In this document: positions 18,297-25,982 of the stretch, piece by piece | Layout of the letters: every line of letters begins with the position of its first letter | Numbering within the stretch: position 1 is the first letter of the stretch | Assembly (NCBI GenBank): GCA_947176505.1 | Contig: CAMWQW010000029.1 | Location: 1-43,326 of the forward strand | Length of the DNA stretch: 43,326 nt | From: an uncultured Lachnospiraceae bacterium | GTDB taxonomy: Bacteria; Bacillota; Clostridia; Lachnospirales; Lachnospiraceae | Reading direction: 5' to 3' | Position numbers and translations under genes: made by a program | The notes under the pieces: model-generated | What the model was told of the DNA's origin: nothing | What the model saw: the letters and a program-made list of their open reading frames with translations, nothing else | Databases searched by the model: none

Positions 18297-20033
18297 ATGA
18301 AGAAGAAATTAGTCAGTATGTTGCTGGTAAGCGCACTGGCAGCTTCCGCACTTACAGGGTGTGGAGGTTCCGGACAGGATAACCAGACGCAGTCAACAGA
18401 CAGCAGCGGAGTAACAGGTGAAACAGCCGGTGATGCAGGCAGTTCGGAAAGTACAGGCGGCAGCGGAGAAGTCAAAGAATTTACGGCGTTCTTTGCAACA
18501 CCGGGAACCGAGATTAACGATGACAATGAAATTCAGCAGATGATTGCTGAGAAGACAGGCGCCAAGTGTAAGGAAACATGGCTGACCGGACAGTCGGATT
18601 CCGAGGCGGTAGGAACCTTAATTGCAAGTGGCGAGTATCCTGATTTTATAGAGGGTGGAAGCGGTACGCTGCAGTTATATGAAGCAGGAGCTTTGGTAGC
18701 CTTGGATGATTATCTTGATAACTATCCGAACATCAAAGCGCTCTTTACAGAGCAGCAGTGGGATCAGTTAAGACAGGATGACGGTAAGATTTATTGGATT
18801 CCTCAGTTTAGCTGTATCAAGAATAAAGAGAGTGTATGTACACATAATGACGAGGCGTTCTGGATTCAGACAAGAGTACTCAAATGGGCGGACTATCCGG
18901 AAGTTAAAACAATGGATCAGTATTTTGACTTGATTGAGGCATATAACGAAGCGAACCCGACAATGGAAGACGGAACCACTAATATTCCGTATACAATTCT
19001 TTGTGACGACTGGCGTTACTTCTGTCTGGAGAACGCACCTCAGTTCTTAGATGGATATCCGAATGACGGTTCTGTTATCGTAGATCCGGAAACTTTGAAA
19101 ATTGTAGATTACAATACAACGCCTACGGCGAAGAGATACTTCCAGAAGTTGAATGAAGAATATAAGAAGGGAATTGTTGATCCCGAGTCCTTTACACAGA
19201 CATATGATGAGTATATTGCGAAGTTATCGACAGGTCGCGTGCTCGGTATGATTGACCAGTGGTGGGATTTCGCATATACAGCAGGTGATTCAATAAGACA
19301 GCAGGGTCTGGATGCACAGGGATGTAATTATGTGCCTCTTCCAATCACGATTGAAGAGGGTCTCACGAATCAATGGCACAATTCCGGCGGTGTGCTGAAC
19401 GTGTCCAGTGGTCTTGCTATTACCGTAAGCTGTGATGATGTAGAAGGTGCTTTAAAGTTTGTGGACGATTTGTTATCACAGGACCTTCACAATTTAAGAT
19501 TCTGGGGTGTAGAAGGCGTTGATTATAATGTACTTGACAATGGAGAATTCTCCCGTACACCTGAGCAGGTAACGCAGTCAGCAGACGCTGCTTATAAGGC
19601 ATCTCACTTATGTACATATTCCTATTTCCCGCAGTATTCAGGAATGAGCGATGATGGCATCAATGCGAACAAGCCGGAGGGACAGCCGAATGAATTTTAT
19701 GCGAATTTGCAGGCAGACGTGAAGGAATGTTTCGATGCATACGGTGTACAGACTTACGTTGAGATGATTGGTACAAGTGAGGCTCCCGGAGCATGGTATC
19801 CGATGTGGTCATACTCCAATACACTTACAACGAGCACACCGGGTGGTACTGCTTGGAACAGAATGGGCGAGATCAAGCATGAGTATCTTCCCAAAGTAGT
19901 TATGGCGTCGGATTTTGAAAGCGGATGGAGCGAGTATATGGATGCATATTCAAGCTGTAATCCGCAGGATTTCCTTGACGAGATGCAGGCTGAATTAGAT
20001 AAGAGAATGGAAGAAGCGGCTAAATATAACTAG
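18297..20033 (+). CDS. Extracellular solute-binding lipoprotein, probably for xylo-oligosaccharides
   Basis: This 578-residue lipoprotein has the signal MKKK, a hydrophobic core and the lipobox LTGC with the lipid-bearing Cys at 22, then a Gly/Ser-rich linker. Like the first binding protein, it belongs to the long LplA/YtcQ-type family 1 group. ATG 18297 follows ATAGGAGG; the open frame extends to an upstream GTG at 18273 that would spoil the signal peptide. It precedes two permeases and a GH8 exo-oligoxylanase, and it follows a YesMN two-component pair. Linear xylo-oligosaccharides are therefore a reasonable ligand, though this rests on the enzyme downstream. The pairwise similarity to the first binding protein has not been measured. 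Confidence 0.9.
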   Translation: MKKKLVSMLLVSALAASALTGCGGSGQDNQTQSTDSSGVTGETAGDAGSSESTGGSGEVKEFTAFFATPGTEINDDNEIQQMIAEKTGAKCKETWLTGQSDSEAVGTLIASGEYPDFIEGGSGTLQLYEAGALVALDDYLDNYPNIKALFTEQQWDQLRQDDGKIYWIPQFSCIKNKESVCTHNDEAFWIQTRVLKWADYPEVKTMDQYFDLIEAYNEANPTMEDGTTNIPYTILCDDWRYFCLENAPQFLDGYPNDGSVIVDPETLKIVDYNTTPTAKRYFQKLNEEYKKGIVDPESFTQTYDEYIAKLSTGRVLGMIDQWWDFAYTAGDSIRQQGLDAQGCNYVPLPITIEEGLTNQWHNSGGVLNVSSGLAITVSCDDVEGALKFVDDLLSQDLHNLRFWGVEGVDYNVLDNGEFSRTPEQVTQSADAAYKASHLCTYSYFPQYSGMSDDGINANKPEGQPNEFYANLQADVKECFDAYGVQTYVEMIGTSEAPGAWYPMWSYSNTLTTSTPGGTAWNRMGEIKHEYLPKVVMASDFESGWSEYMDAYSSCNPQDFLDEMQAELDKRMEEAAKYN

Positions 20034-20063
20034 AAAGCCAAAGCTTCAATACTTGAGACTTTG

Positions 20064-20101
20064 TACAGGCAGATGCAGTATCTTTTCATCTGCCTGTATT
20101 T
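20064..20101 (+). terminator. Intercistronic stem-loop after second binding-protein gene
   Basis: TACAGGCAGATG (20064-20075) pairs perfectly with CATCTGCCTGTA (20087-20098), followed by only three T. It sits between the binding protein and the permeases, exactly as the stem-loop at 2550-2580 does in the first importer. It probably attenuates read-through or protects the upstream mRNA. Confidence 0.65.
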
Positions 20102-20119
20102 GTAAACAGGAGTGAGCTT

Positions 20120-21079
20120 ATGTCTAATAAATTTAAAAATAAATCTAAGGCAAATATAATAGAACCGAAAACAAAAATCTCATGGAAAGAGATTAAGCAG
20201 CAGAAGGTGCTTTTAATATGGTCTGCTGTCATAGTAGTTTATGGTGTGATTTTCTACTACCTACCGCTTGCAGGCTGGCTCATGGCTTTTCAGAACTATA
20301 AGCCCAAGGACGGGCTATGGCATTCACAGTTCATCGGATTTGCTAAGTTCCAACAATTATTTTCTGACATTACATTTATCAGAACCATTCGCAACACGCT
20401 TGCTATGGGTGTGATTAATCTGATTGCGACATTTATTACGGCAATCGTCTTTGCAATTCTTTTGAATGAGATTGCGTCCAAGGGTGGCAAGAAAGTGGTT
20501 CAGACGATTTCCTATCTGCCGCATTTCCTTTCTTGGATTATCGTTACCGGTATTCTGCACGATGCTTTGTCAGGAAGCGGTATTATCAATGAAGTACTTC
20601 TTAAGATGAACATCATTGACCAATCCATCAATTTCTTCGCCCATCCGGGGTATTTTTGGCCGATAGTGGCGTTTGCCAATGTCTGGAAGGAAACGGGATG
20701 GAATGCGATTATCTATCTGGCGGCAATCACTTCCATTGACCCTTCGTTGTATGAAGCGGCATCAATAGATGGCGCCGGACGTTTTGCTAAGATTAAGTAT
20801 GTGACACTGCCGGGAATCAAGCCGACGATTATGATTTTGTTGTTGATGAATGTCGGTAATGTGTTAAACGCCGGATTTGAAATTCAGTATTTGCTCGGAA
20901 ACGGACTTGTGCAGAGCGTCTCGCAGACAATCGATATCTATGTGTTGAAATGGGGTATCAGCCAGAGCGATTATTCCATCGGTACGGCGGCAGGTATTTT
21001 CAAGAGCTTGGTAAGTATTGTTCTGATTGTGATTGCAAACCAGATTGCGAAACGTAACGGAGAAGAACGTCTGTTCTAA
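20120..21079 (+). CDS. Sugar ABC transporter permease, LplB/YteP type
   Basis: This 319-residue polytopic permease has a first membrane span at about 32-53 (LIWSAVIVVYGVIFYYLPL). The EAA loop is near residues 213-235 (YEAASIDGAG, then LPGIKPT), and the family tail AKRNGEERLF closes the protein. An AGGAG ribosome site precedes the ATG. It pairs with the permease starting 20 bases after its stop. It resembles the permease at 2666 in layout, so the window carries two parallel importers of one class. No ATPase is encoded here. Confidence 0.9.
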   Translation: MSNKFKNKSKANIIEPKTKISWKEIKQQKVLLIWSAVIVVYGVIFYYLPLAGWLMAFQNYKPKDGLWHSQFIGFAKFQQLFSDITFIRTIRNTLAMGVINLIATFITAIVFAILLNEIASKGGKKVVQTISYLPHFLSWIIVTGILHDALSGSGIINEVLLKMNIIDQSINFFAHPGYFWPIVAFANVWKETGWNAIIYLAAITSIDPSLYEAASIDGAGRFAKIKYVTLPGIKPTIMILLLMNVGNVLNAGFEIQYLLGNGLVQSVSQTIDIYVLKWGISQSDYSIGTAAGIFKSLVSIVLIVIANQIAKRNGEERLF

Positions 21080-21098
21080 GAGAGGTGGATAAGAGATT

Positions 21099-21986
21099 AT
21101 GACAAAAAAGAAGAGAACTATGGCGGACAGAGTGTTTGTTGTCTGCAATACGGTTTTTATGATATTATTTGTAATCATCACATTATACCCGGTGTTGAAC
21201 ACACTGGCAGTATCTTTTAACGATGGTACAGATGCGCTTCGCGGCGGAATTTATCTGTGGCCGAGGAAGTGGACAATGAAAAACTACGTGACGGTGCTTC
21301 AGAAGAATAATCTGGTCACAGGAGCGTATATTTCCGTGCTGCGAACCGTAATCGGCACCCTGCTAGCACTAGTATCCAATGCGATTCTGGCGTTTATCGT
21401 CAGCCGTAAAAGATTCTTATTTAAAAAACAGTTATCGTTTTTCTGGGTAGTCACCATGTATGTGAACGGCGGACTCATACCGACTTTCTTATTATATAAG
21501 AATTTGGGTATGACAAACAGCTTTTCGGTATATGTGATTCCCGGTATGATCAGTGCATTTAATATGCTCGTGATAAGAACTTATATGAACGGGATACCTG
21601 ACAGTTTGGAAGAGTCAGCGCAGCTTGATGGCGCCGGATACGGAACGATTTTTGTAAAGATTATTTCACCGCTGTGTAAACCGGTATATGCCACGGTTGC
21701 ATTGTTTGTGGCGGTCGGACAGTGGAATTCATGGTTTGATGCGATGCTGTATAACCGATTGGATTCAAAACTTACGACATTGCAGTATGAGTTGATGAAG
21801 CTGCTGTCTTCGGTTACCAATCAGGGAACATCCATGGAAGCCATGAAGAATTCCGGTGGAAATGTAACGCCTACATCGGTGCGTGCGGCGGCAACCATAT
21901 TGACAATGCTGCCGATTATCTGTCTATATCCGTTCTTACAGAGATATTTTGTGACAGGCATGACGCTTGGCGGTGTGAAGGAATAA
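21099..21986 (+). CDS. Sugar ABC transporter permease, YtcP type
   Basis: This 295-residue permease has a first membrane span around residues 10-30, several more spans, and an EAA loop near 172-195 (LEESAQLDGAG, then ISPLCKP). It ends in the typical FVTGMTLGGVKE tail. The gene lies 38 bases before the GH8 enzyme, with an AGAGGTGG ribosome site before its own ATG. Together with the 20120 gene it forms the membrane channel for the binding protein at 18297. The CUT1-type family call is firm. Confidence 0.9.
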   Translation: MTKKKRTMADRVFVVCNTVFMILFVIITLYPVLNTLAVSFNDGTDALRGGIYLWPRKWTMKNYVTVLQKNNLVTGAYISVLRTVIGTLLALVSNAILAFIVSRKRFLFKKQLSFFWVVTMYVNGGLIPTFLLYKNLGMTNSFSVYVIPGMISAFNMLVIRTYMNGIPDSLEESAQLDGAGYGTIFVKIISPLCKPVYATVALFVAVGQWNSWFDAMLYNRLDSKLTTLQYELMKLLSSVTNQGTSMEAMKNSGGNVTPTSVRAAATILTMLPIICLYPFLQRYFVTGMTLGGVKE

Positions 21987-22024
21987 AAAGTGGGTATTGA
22001 AGAAAATTTGAGGGGAGTAAAAGA

Positions 22025-23170
22025 ATGGCAGGTGCATATCAGTCGGGACAATACAGAAACGTGTTTGCAGAAGCAGGGTATCGTCCTCAGGAAATTGAAG
22101 AAAGACTCGAACGGATTTTTCGGACAATGTTTTACGGAAGTGATGATGAGAGAATCTATTATCCGGTGGGGACGGATATGGGATATCTGACTGATACGGG
22201 CAATCATGATGTCAGGACGGAAGGAATGTCTTACGGCATGATGATGTGTGTGCAGATGAATAAGAAAGAAGAGTTTGATCGTATCTGGAACTGGACTAAG
22301 ACATATATGTATCTGGAAGAAGGGGAGAATAAAGGGTATTTTGCATGGTCATGCGGGACGGATGGCGCTAAAAATGCATACGGTCCCGCACCTGACGGAG
22401 AAGAATACTTTGCAATGGCGCTTTTCTTTGCCTCTCATCGTTGGGGTGACGGAGAAGGAATCTATTGTTACTCAAAGGAGGCGCGCGCGATTCTGCACGA
22501 ATGTCTTCACAAAGGAGAAGACGGAGAAGGCGGCAGACCGATGTGGGAACCGTCCAATAAATTGATTAAGTTTATTACGGAATGTGATTGGAGCGACCCG
22601 TCCTATCATCTTCCTCATTTCTATGAATTGTTTGCACTCTGGTCCAATGATGAAGATGCGGAGTTTTGGAAGCAGGCTGCTGCTGCCAGCAGAGAATACT
22701 TGAAGAAAGCGTGTCATAAGGAGACGGGACTTGCAGCGGAATATGCAGATTATGACGGAAGTCCTCACGCCGGACATTATGAACAGTTTGGCGGAAGGCA
22801 TGACTGGTTTTACAGTGATGCGTACAGAGTGGCTGCTAATATCGGATTGGATTATGAGTGGTTTGGAGCAGACGAGTGGGAGAGGGAATGTGCCGACCGC
22901 ATACAGCGGTTCTTTGCAGTGAATGTGCAGAATCAGGATTACAGAATCTATGAAGTTGACGGTACGCCGCTTCAGGAAAAAGCGCTGCATCCGACAGCAA
23001 TCATTGCGACGAACGCGCAGGCGTCTCTGGCGGCGGATGGTGAGTACGCCGTAGACTGTGTCAGACAGTTGTGGGAGACGCCTCTTAGAGAAGGAAACAG
23101 ACGGTACTATGATAATTGTCTGTACCTTTTTGCCTTTCTGGCGTTAAGCGGCAATTATAGGATCTGGTAA
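22025..23170 (+). CDS. GH8 reducing-end xylose-releasing exo-oligoxylanase (Rex-like)
   Basis: This 381-residue cytoplasmic protein has no signal peptide. GH8 Rex enzymes remove xylose from the reducing end of xylo-oligosaccharides by inversion. The expected residues are present: the acid Glu66 in VRTEGMSYG, the substrate-positioning Asp124 in PAPDGEEYF, and the base Asp265 in DWFYSDAYR. Length and motif spacing match the Bacillus Rex enzyme (Glu70, Asp263) rather than secreted GH8 endo-cellulases, which carry signal peptides. The ribosome site GAGGGGAG precedes ATG 22025. Its place at the end of the importer operon supports uptake and intracellular breakdown of xylo-oligosaccharides. Confidence 0.88.
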   Translation: MAGAYQSGQYRNVFAEAGYRPQEIEERLERIFRTMFYGSDDERIYYPVGTDMGYLTDTGNHDVRTEGMSYGMMMCVQMNKKEEFDRIWNWTKTYMYLEEGENKGYFAWSCGTDGAKNAYGPAPDGEEYFAMALFFASHRWGDGEGIYCYSKEARAILHECLHKGEDGEGGRPMWEPSNKLIKFITECDWSDPSYHLPHFYELFALWSNDEDAEFWKQAAAASREYLKKACHKETGLAAEYADYDGSPHAGHYEQFGGRHDWFYSDAYRVAANIGLDYEWFGADEWERECADRIQRFFAVNVQNQDYRIYEVDGTPLQEKALHPTAIIATNAQASLAADGEYAVDCVRQLWETPLREGNRRYYDNCLYLFAFLALSGNYRIW

Positions 23171-23193
23171 TTAACGCAATATTAATGTATATT

Positions 23194-23436
23194 TTAAAAA
23201 CCAGCCATCATCAATCCCATGAGCTGATCCCTCAGGACAGCATCCTGCTTGCCTTTTACATTTGATGCCATGCCGTCGAGTTCTGCTTTGCCGGCGGCAG
23301 CGAGCATCAGTTTCTCCTGAAAAGCTTTTTTCTCATGTTCGGCTTCTTCTGCCCGTCGCTCAGCTTGTGCCTGACTGCGCAGCCTTATCGAATTTTCCAT
23401 GGAATCGAATACTTGTTTCATTTGATCAATTGGCAT
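23194..23436 (-). CDS. Small hypothetical protein, 80 residues, charged coiled-coil
   Basis: I do not recognise this protein. It is transcribed against the GH8 gene and divergently from the GH4 gene. The start ATG (23436-23434) has a strong GGAGG ribosome site nine bases upstream, which argues for a real gene. Residues ~10-45 are rich in Ala, Glu, Arg and Lys with a predicted coiled-coil look (AQAERRAEEAEHEKKAFQEK). A short, less charged tail ends in the hydrophobic LMGLMMAGF. There is no signal peptide, membrane span, cysteine or known motif. Its start region lies in a 22-bp tandem duplication (23430-23465) that creates an extra upstream ATG. A soluble oligomerising or partner-binding role is possible, but no function is assigned. 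Confidence 0.65.
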   Translation of the reverse strand: MPIDQMKQVFDSMENSIRLRSQAQAERRAEEAEHEKKAFQEKLMLAAAGKAELDGMASNVKGKQDAVLRDQLMGLMMAGF

Positions 23437-23465
23437 ATCTGTTTACCTCCGTTGGCATATCTGTT
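23430..23465. repeat. Partial tandem duplication over the start of the 80-aa gene
   Basis: TTGGCATATCTGTT occurs at 23430-23443 and 23452-23465, 22 bp apart. The copies cover the minus-strand start codon and create a second ATG upstream of the ribosome site. That upstream ATG opens a ten-codon frame overlapping the real start. Confidence 0.8.
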
Positions 23466-23559
23466 ATATGTATCGGTCAAATTGTTTTAATAGTAAAGAT
23501 GATTGAGTAATGTTTATAGATACATATTAGTATTATTTTGTAAATGTTTCAAAAATATC

Positions 23560-23588
23560 TTGTCAAATATTTTGCCATATGCTATTCT
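23560..23588 (+). promoter_or_regulatory. Candidate sigma-A promoter for GH4 gene
   Basis: TTGTCA (23560-23565) and TATTCT (23583-23588) are spaced 17 bases apart, with a perfect TATAAT overlapping at 23588-23593. It lies about 75 bases before the GH4 start and probably drives the GH4, kinase and ROK genes. Confidence 0.5.
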
Positions 23589-23666
23589 ATAATAAACTTA
23601 TTTAATAAAGTTAAAAAAGTGTAAAAACAATATATTATCATTATAAATAGATAAGGAGGGCACAGC

Positions 23667-24962
23667 ATGAAATTAGTAGTGATCGGGGGAGGAAGCAGTT
23701 ATACGCCGGAGTTGATGGAAGGGGTGATTAATCATCAGAAAACACTTCCGATAACAGAAGTAGTCCTCGTTGATATTGAGGAGGGACGCAGGAAACTTCA
23801 GATTAATACGGAATTTGCCAAACGTATGGTTGATAAGGCAGGTCTTGCGATTGCCGTAGAAGGAACGATTGACAGACGGGGCGCGTTGAAAGGAGCTGAC
23901 TTTATCATTACGCAGATAAGGGTCGGCGGTCTCGATGCGAGATCGAGGGATGAAAGAATTCCTTTGAAATACGGAATGATCGGACAGGAAACGACGGGGA
24001 TCGGAGGATGCTTTAAAGCGCTTCGCACGATACCGGTGCTGCTTGATATCTGTAAAGATATCGAAGAACTTTGTCCGCAGGCATGGCTGATTAATTTCAC
24101 AAATCCTTCGGGAATCGTAACGGAAGCAGTTTTAAAATATACAAATGTGAAATGTATCGGATTGTGCAATTGTTCCATCAATATGCAGCACGACGCGGCA
24201 AACCGCCTCGGTGTGGATGTGGGTCAGCTTGATTGCAGATTTATCGGATTGAATCATTTGAGCGTCATGAATCATGCTTATCAGGACGGAGAGGATCGTA
24301 TACAGGATATCCTGCATGTTTACAATAAGGAAAGCGTTGTCAGGAACATTGAGAAGAACGAAGAAATGGATAAGGTTGCGCAGGAACTCGGGTGTATGCT
24401 GTCTCCGTATATGCAGTATTTTTATATGGAAAAACATATGATAGAGGAAGAAGCGCAGGCGGTCGGTTTAGAAGGAACCCGGGCGGATCAAGTTAAGAAA
24501 GTGGAGAAGGAATTGTTTGAGAAGTACAGCGATCCGAAGCTTAAGGAGAAGCCGGAAGCGCTTGCAAGACGCGGCGGAGCCAGATATTCGGAGGCTGCGA
24601 TTAATTTGATTGACAGTATCTATAATGACCGTCGGGATGTGCAGATTGTAGATGTAGCTAATCATGGTCTGATTCCGCAATTGCCCGACGACAGCGTGAT
24701 AGAGACGAATTGTGTTATAGGCAGGGACGGGGCGGAGCCTTTGAAGGATAATGATGTGCCGGCGTCCGTGCTTGGACTCATTCTACAGGTGAAATCGTAT
24801 GAAATGTTGACGATAGAAGCTGCTGTTTCCGGAGACCGAAACAAAGCGTTTCTCGCATTTTTAAACCATCCGCTTGTACACGATGCGGTAGATGCAAGGG
24901 CAGCGCTGGCAGAGATGCTTGAGGCGAATAAAGAATACCTTCCGAAGTTTTTTGAGGAATAA
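23667..24962 (+). CDS. GH4 6-phospho-beta-glycosidase
   Basis: This 431-residue cytoplasmic NAD- and metal-dependent glycosidase opens with the dinucleotide-binding loop IGGGSSYTPEL (6-16). Metal-binding Cys167 is in GLCNCS and His197 in GLNHLS. The GLCN-type motif is that of 6-phospho-beta-glucosidases rather than alpha-galactosidases or alpha-glucuronidases of the same family. GH4 enzymes hydrolyse glycosides by NAD-assisted oxidation at C3 and elimination. Such enzymes normally act on sugars phosphorylated by a PTS, yet no PTS gene is nearby; a BadF-type kinase follows 65 bases later. The kinase may therefore supply the 6-phosphate. An AAGGAGGG ribosome site is present. The specific disaccharide is unknown. 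Confidence 0.88.
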   Translation: MKLVVIGGGSSYTPELMEGVINHQKTLPITEVVLVDIEEGRRKLQINTEFAKRMVDKAGLAIAVEGTIDRRGALKGADFIITQIRVGGLDARSRDERIPLKYGMIGQETTGIGGCFKALRTIPVLLDICKDIEELCPQAWLINFTNPSGIVTEAVLKYTNVKCIGLCNCSINMQHDAANRLGVDVGQLDCRFIGLNHLSVMNHAYQDGEDRIQDILHVYNKESVVRNIEKNEEMDKVAQELGCMLSPYMQYFYMEKHMIEEEAQAVGLEGTRADQVKKVEKELFEKYSDPKLKEKPEALARRGGARYSEAAINLIDSIYNDRRDVQIVDVANHGLIPQLPDDSVIETNCVIGRDGAEPLKDNDVPASVLGLILQVKSYEMLTIEAAVSGDRNKAFLAFLNHPLVHDAVDARAALAEMLEANKEYLPKFFEE

Positions 24963-25027
24963 AAAAGACGAATGACAGAAATACAAAATATGTTTAAGAA
25001 AGACAGTTATGCGACGGAGGATAAATC

Positions 25028-25981
25028 ATGTATGTAATGGGCGTAGATGTGGGCGGTTCCAAGACACACTGTGTTGTGACGGATGAGAATGGAATAAGTA
25101 TAGCGGAAGGATTTGGCGGAGCGGGCAATTATCAGGTCTGCGGTGTCGAGATGGCGTCGGATTCTTTGCAGACGGCAATCGAGGCGGCACTGCAGGCGGC
25201 AGGAATTTCCCTGCTGGATATTACCTATGCTGTGTTTGGAATTTCGGGAGCGGACGAACCGGAAGATTTTGAAGTGCTGACTCCGATGGTAGGGAAGATT
25301 ATGGGCGATACGAAATTTCAAATTGTGCATGATGCATGGATTGGTCTGCGTGCCGGAACGGAGGATTATGTGGGAGTTGTTTCCATCTGCGGAACCGGTG
25401 CCGGACATGCGGGAAGGAACCGTGCAGGGCAGATGCTGACGCTCAGAAATCTTGATTTTATAACGGGCAATTACGGCGGCGGCGGTGAAATTGCAAGAAA
25501 AGCAATGCACTATGCATTCCGTTCTGAGGAGGGGACTTGGAAGAAGAGCAGGCTTGAGGAGGCGGTACCGCTCTTGTTCGGGGTGAAAAATATGGCGGAG
25601 GTATGTGCCATACTGCGTCATAATGAGATGACGAAACAGCAGAGATACCAAATGCCGATTGTCGTATTTGCCTTGGCACGTGAAGGAGATGCGGTGGCGA
25701 GAGAGATCATCGAAGGACTTGGATATGAGGAAGGAAAGTACGCGGCAGCAGTTTTGAGAAGACTTGGCATGTGCGGGGAAAAGGTTCCGGCTGTCTTAAT
25801 CGGTGGATTATTCCAGACAAAAGAGCCGATTCTGATTGACGCATATATGCGTGCGGTACATGAGGATGCGCCACAAGCATATGCAGTTGTTCCGGATGAT
25901 GTGCCTGTGACGGGAGCGGTAAAACTGGCACTTGATTATGTGCGGATGAAGATAGCGGGCGGCTCTGGCATGGAGGAGTAG
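25028..25981 (+). CDS. BadF/BadG-type sugar kinase (N-acetylglucosamine kinase-like)
   Basis: This 317-residue kinase of the ASKHA fold has the phosphate-1 loop GVDVGGSKTHCV at residues 5-16, a central SICGTGAG nucleotide loop near 123-130, and the VLIGGLF adenosine segment near 257. Length matches the BadF/BadG/BcrA/BcrD family members that phosphorylate GlcNAc or related sugars, not the longer benzoyl-CoA reductase activators. A GGAGG ribosome site precedes the ATG. It lies between a GH4 phospho-glycosidase and a ROK regulator, which it joins with one base between stop and start. It likely phosphorylates the imported glycoside or the released sugar in the cytoplasm. Confidence 0.85.
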   Translation: MYVMGVDVGGSKTHCVVTDENGISIAEGFGGAGNYQVCGVEMASDSLQTAIEAALQAAGISLLDITYAVFGISGADEPEDFEVLTPMVGKIMGDTKFQIVHDAWIGLRAGTEDYVGVVSICGTGAGHAGRNRAGQMLTLRNLDFITGNYGGGGEIARKAMHYAFRSEEGTWKKSRLEEAVPLLFGVKNMAEVCAILRHNEMTKQQRYQMPIVVFALAREGDAVAREIIEGLGYEEGKYAAAVLRRLGMCGEKVPAVLIGGLFQTKEPILIDAYMRAVHEDAPQAYAVVPDDVPVTGAVKLALDYVRMKIAGGSGMEE

Positions 25982-25982
25982 A

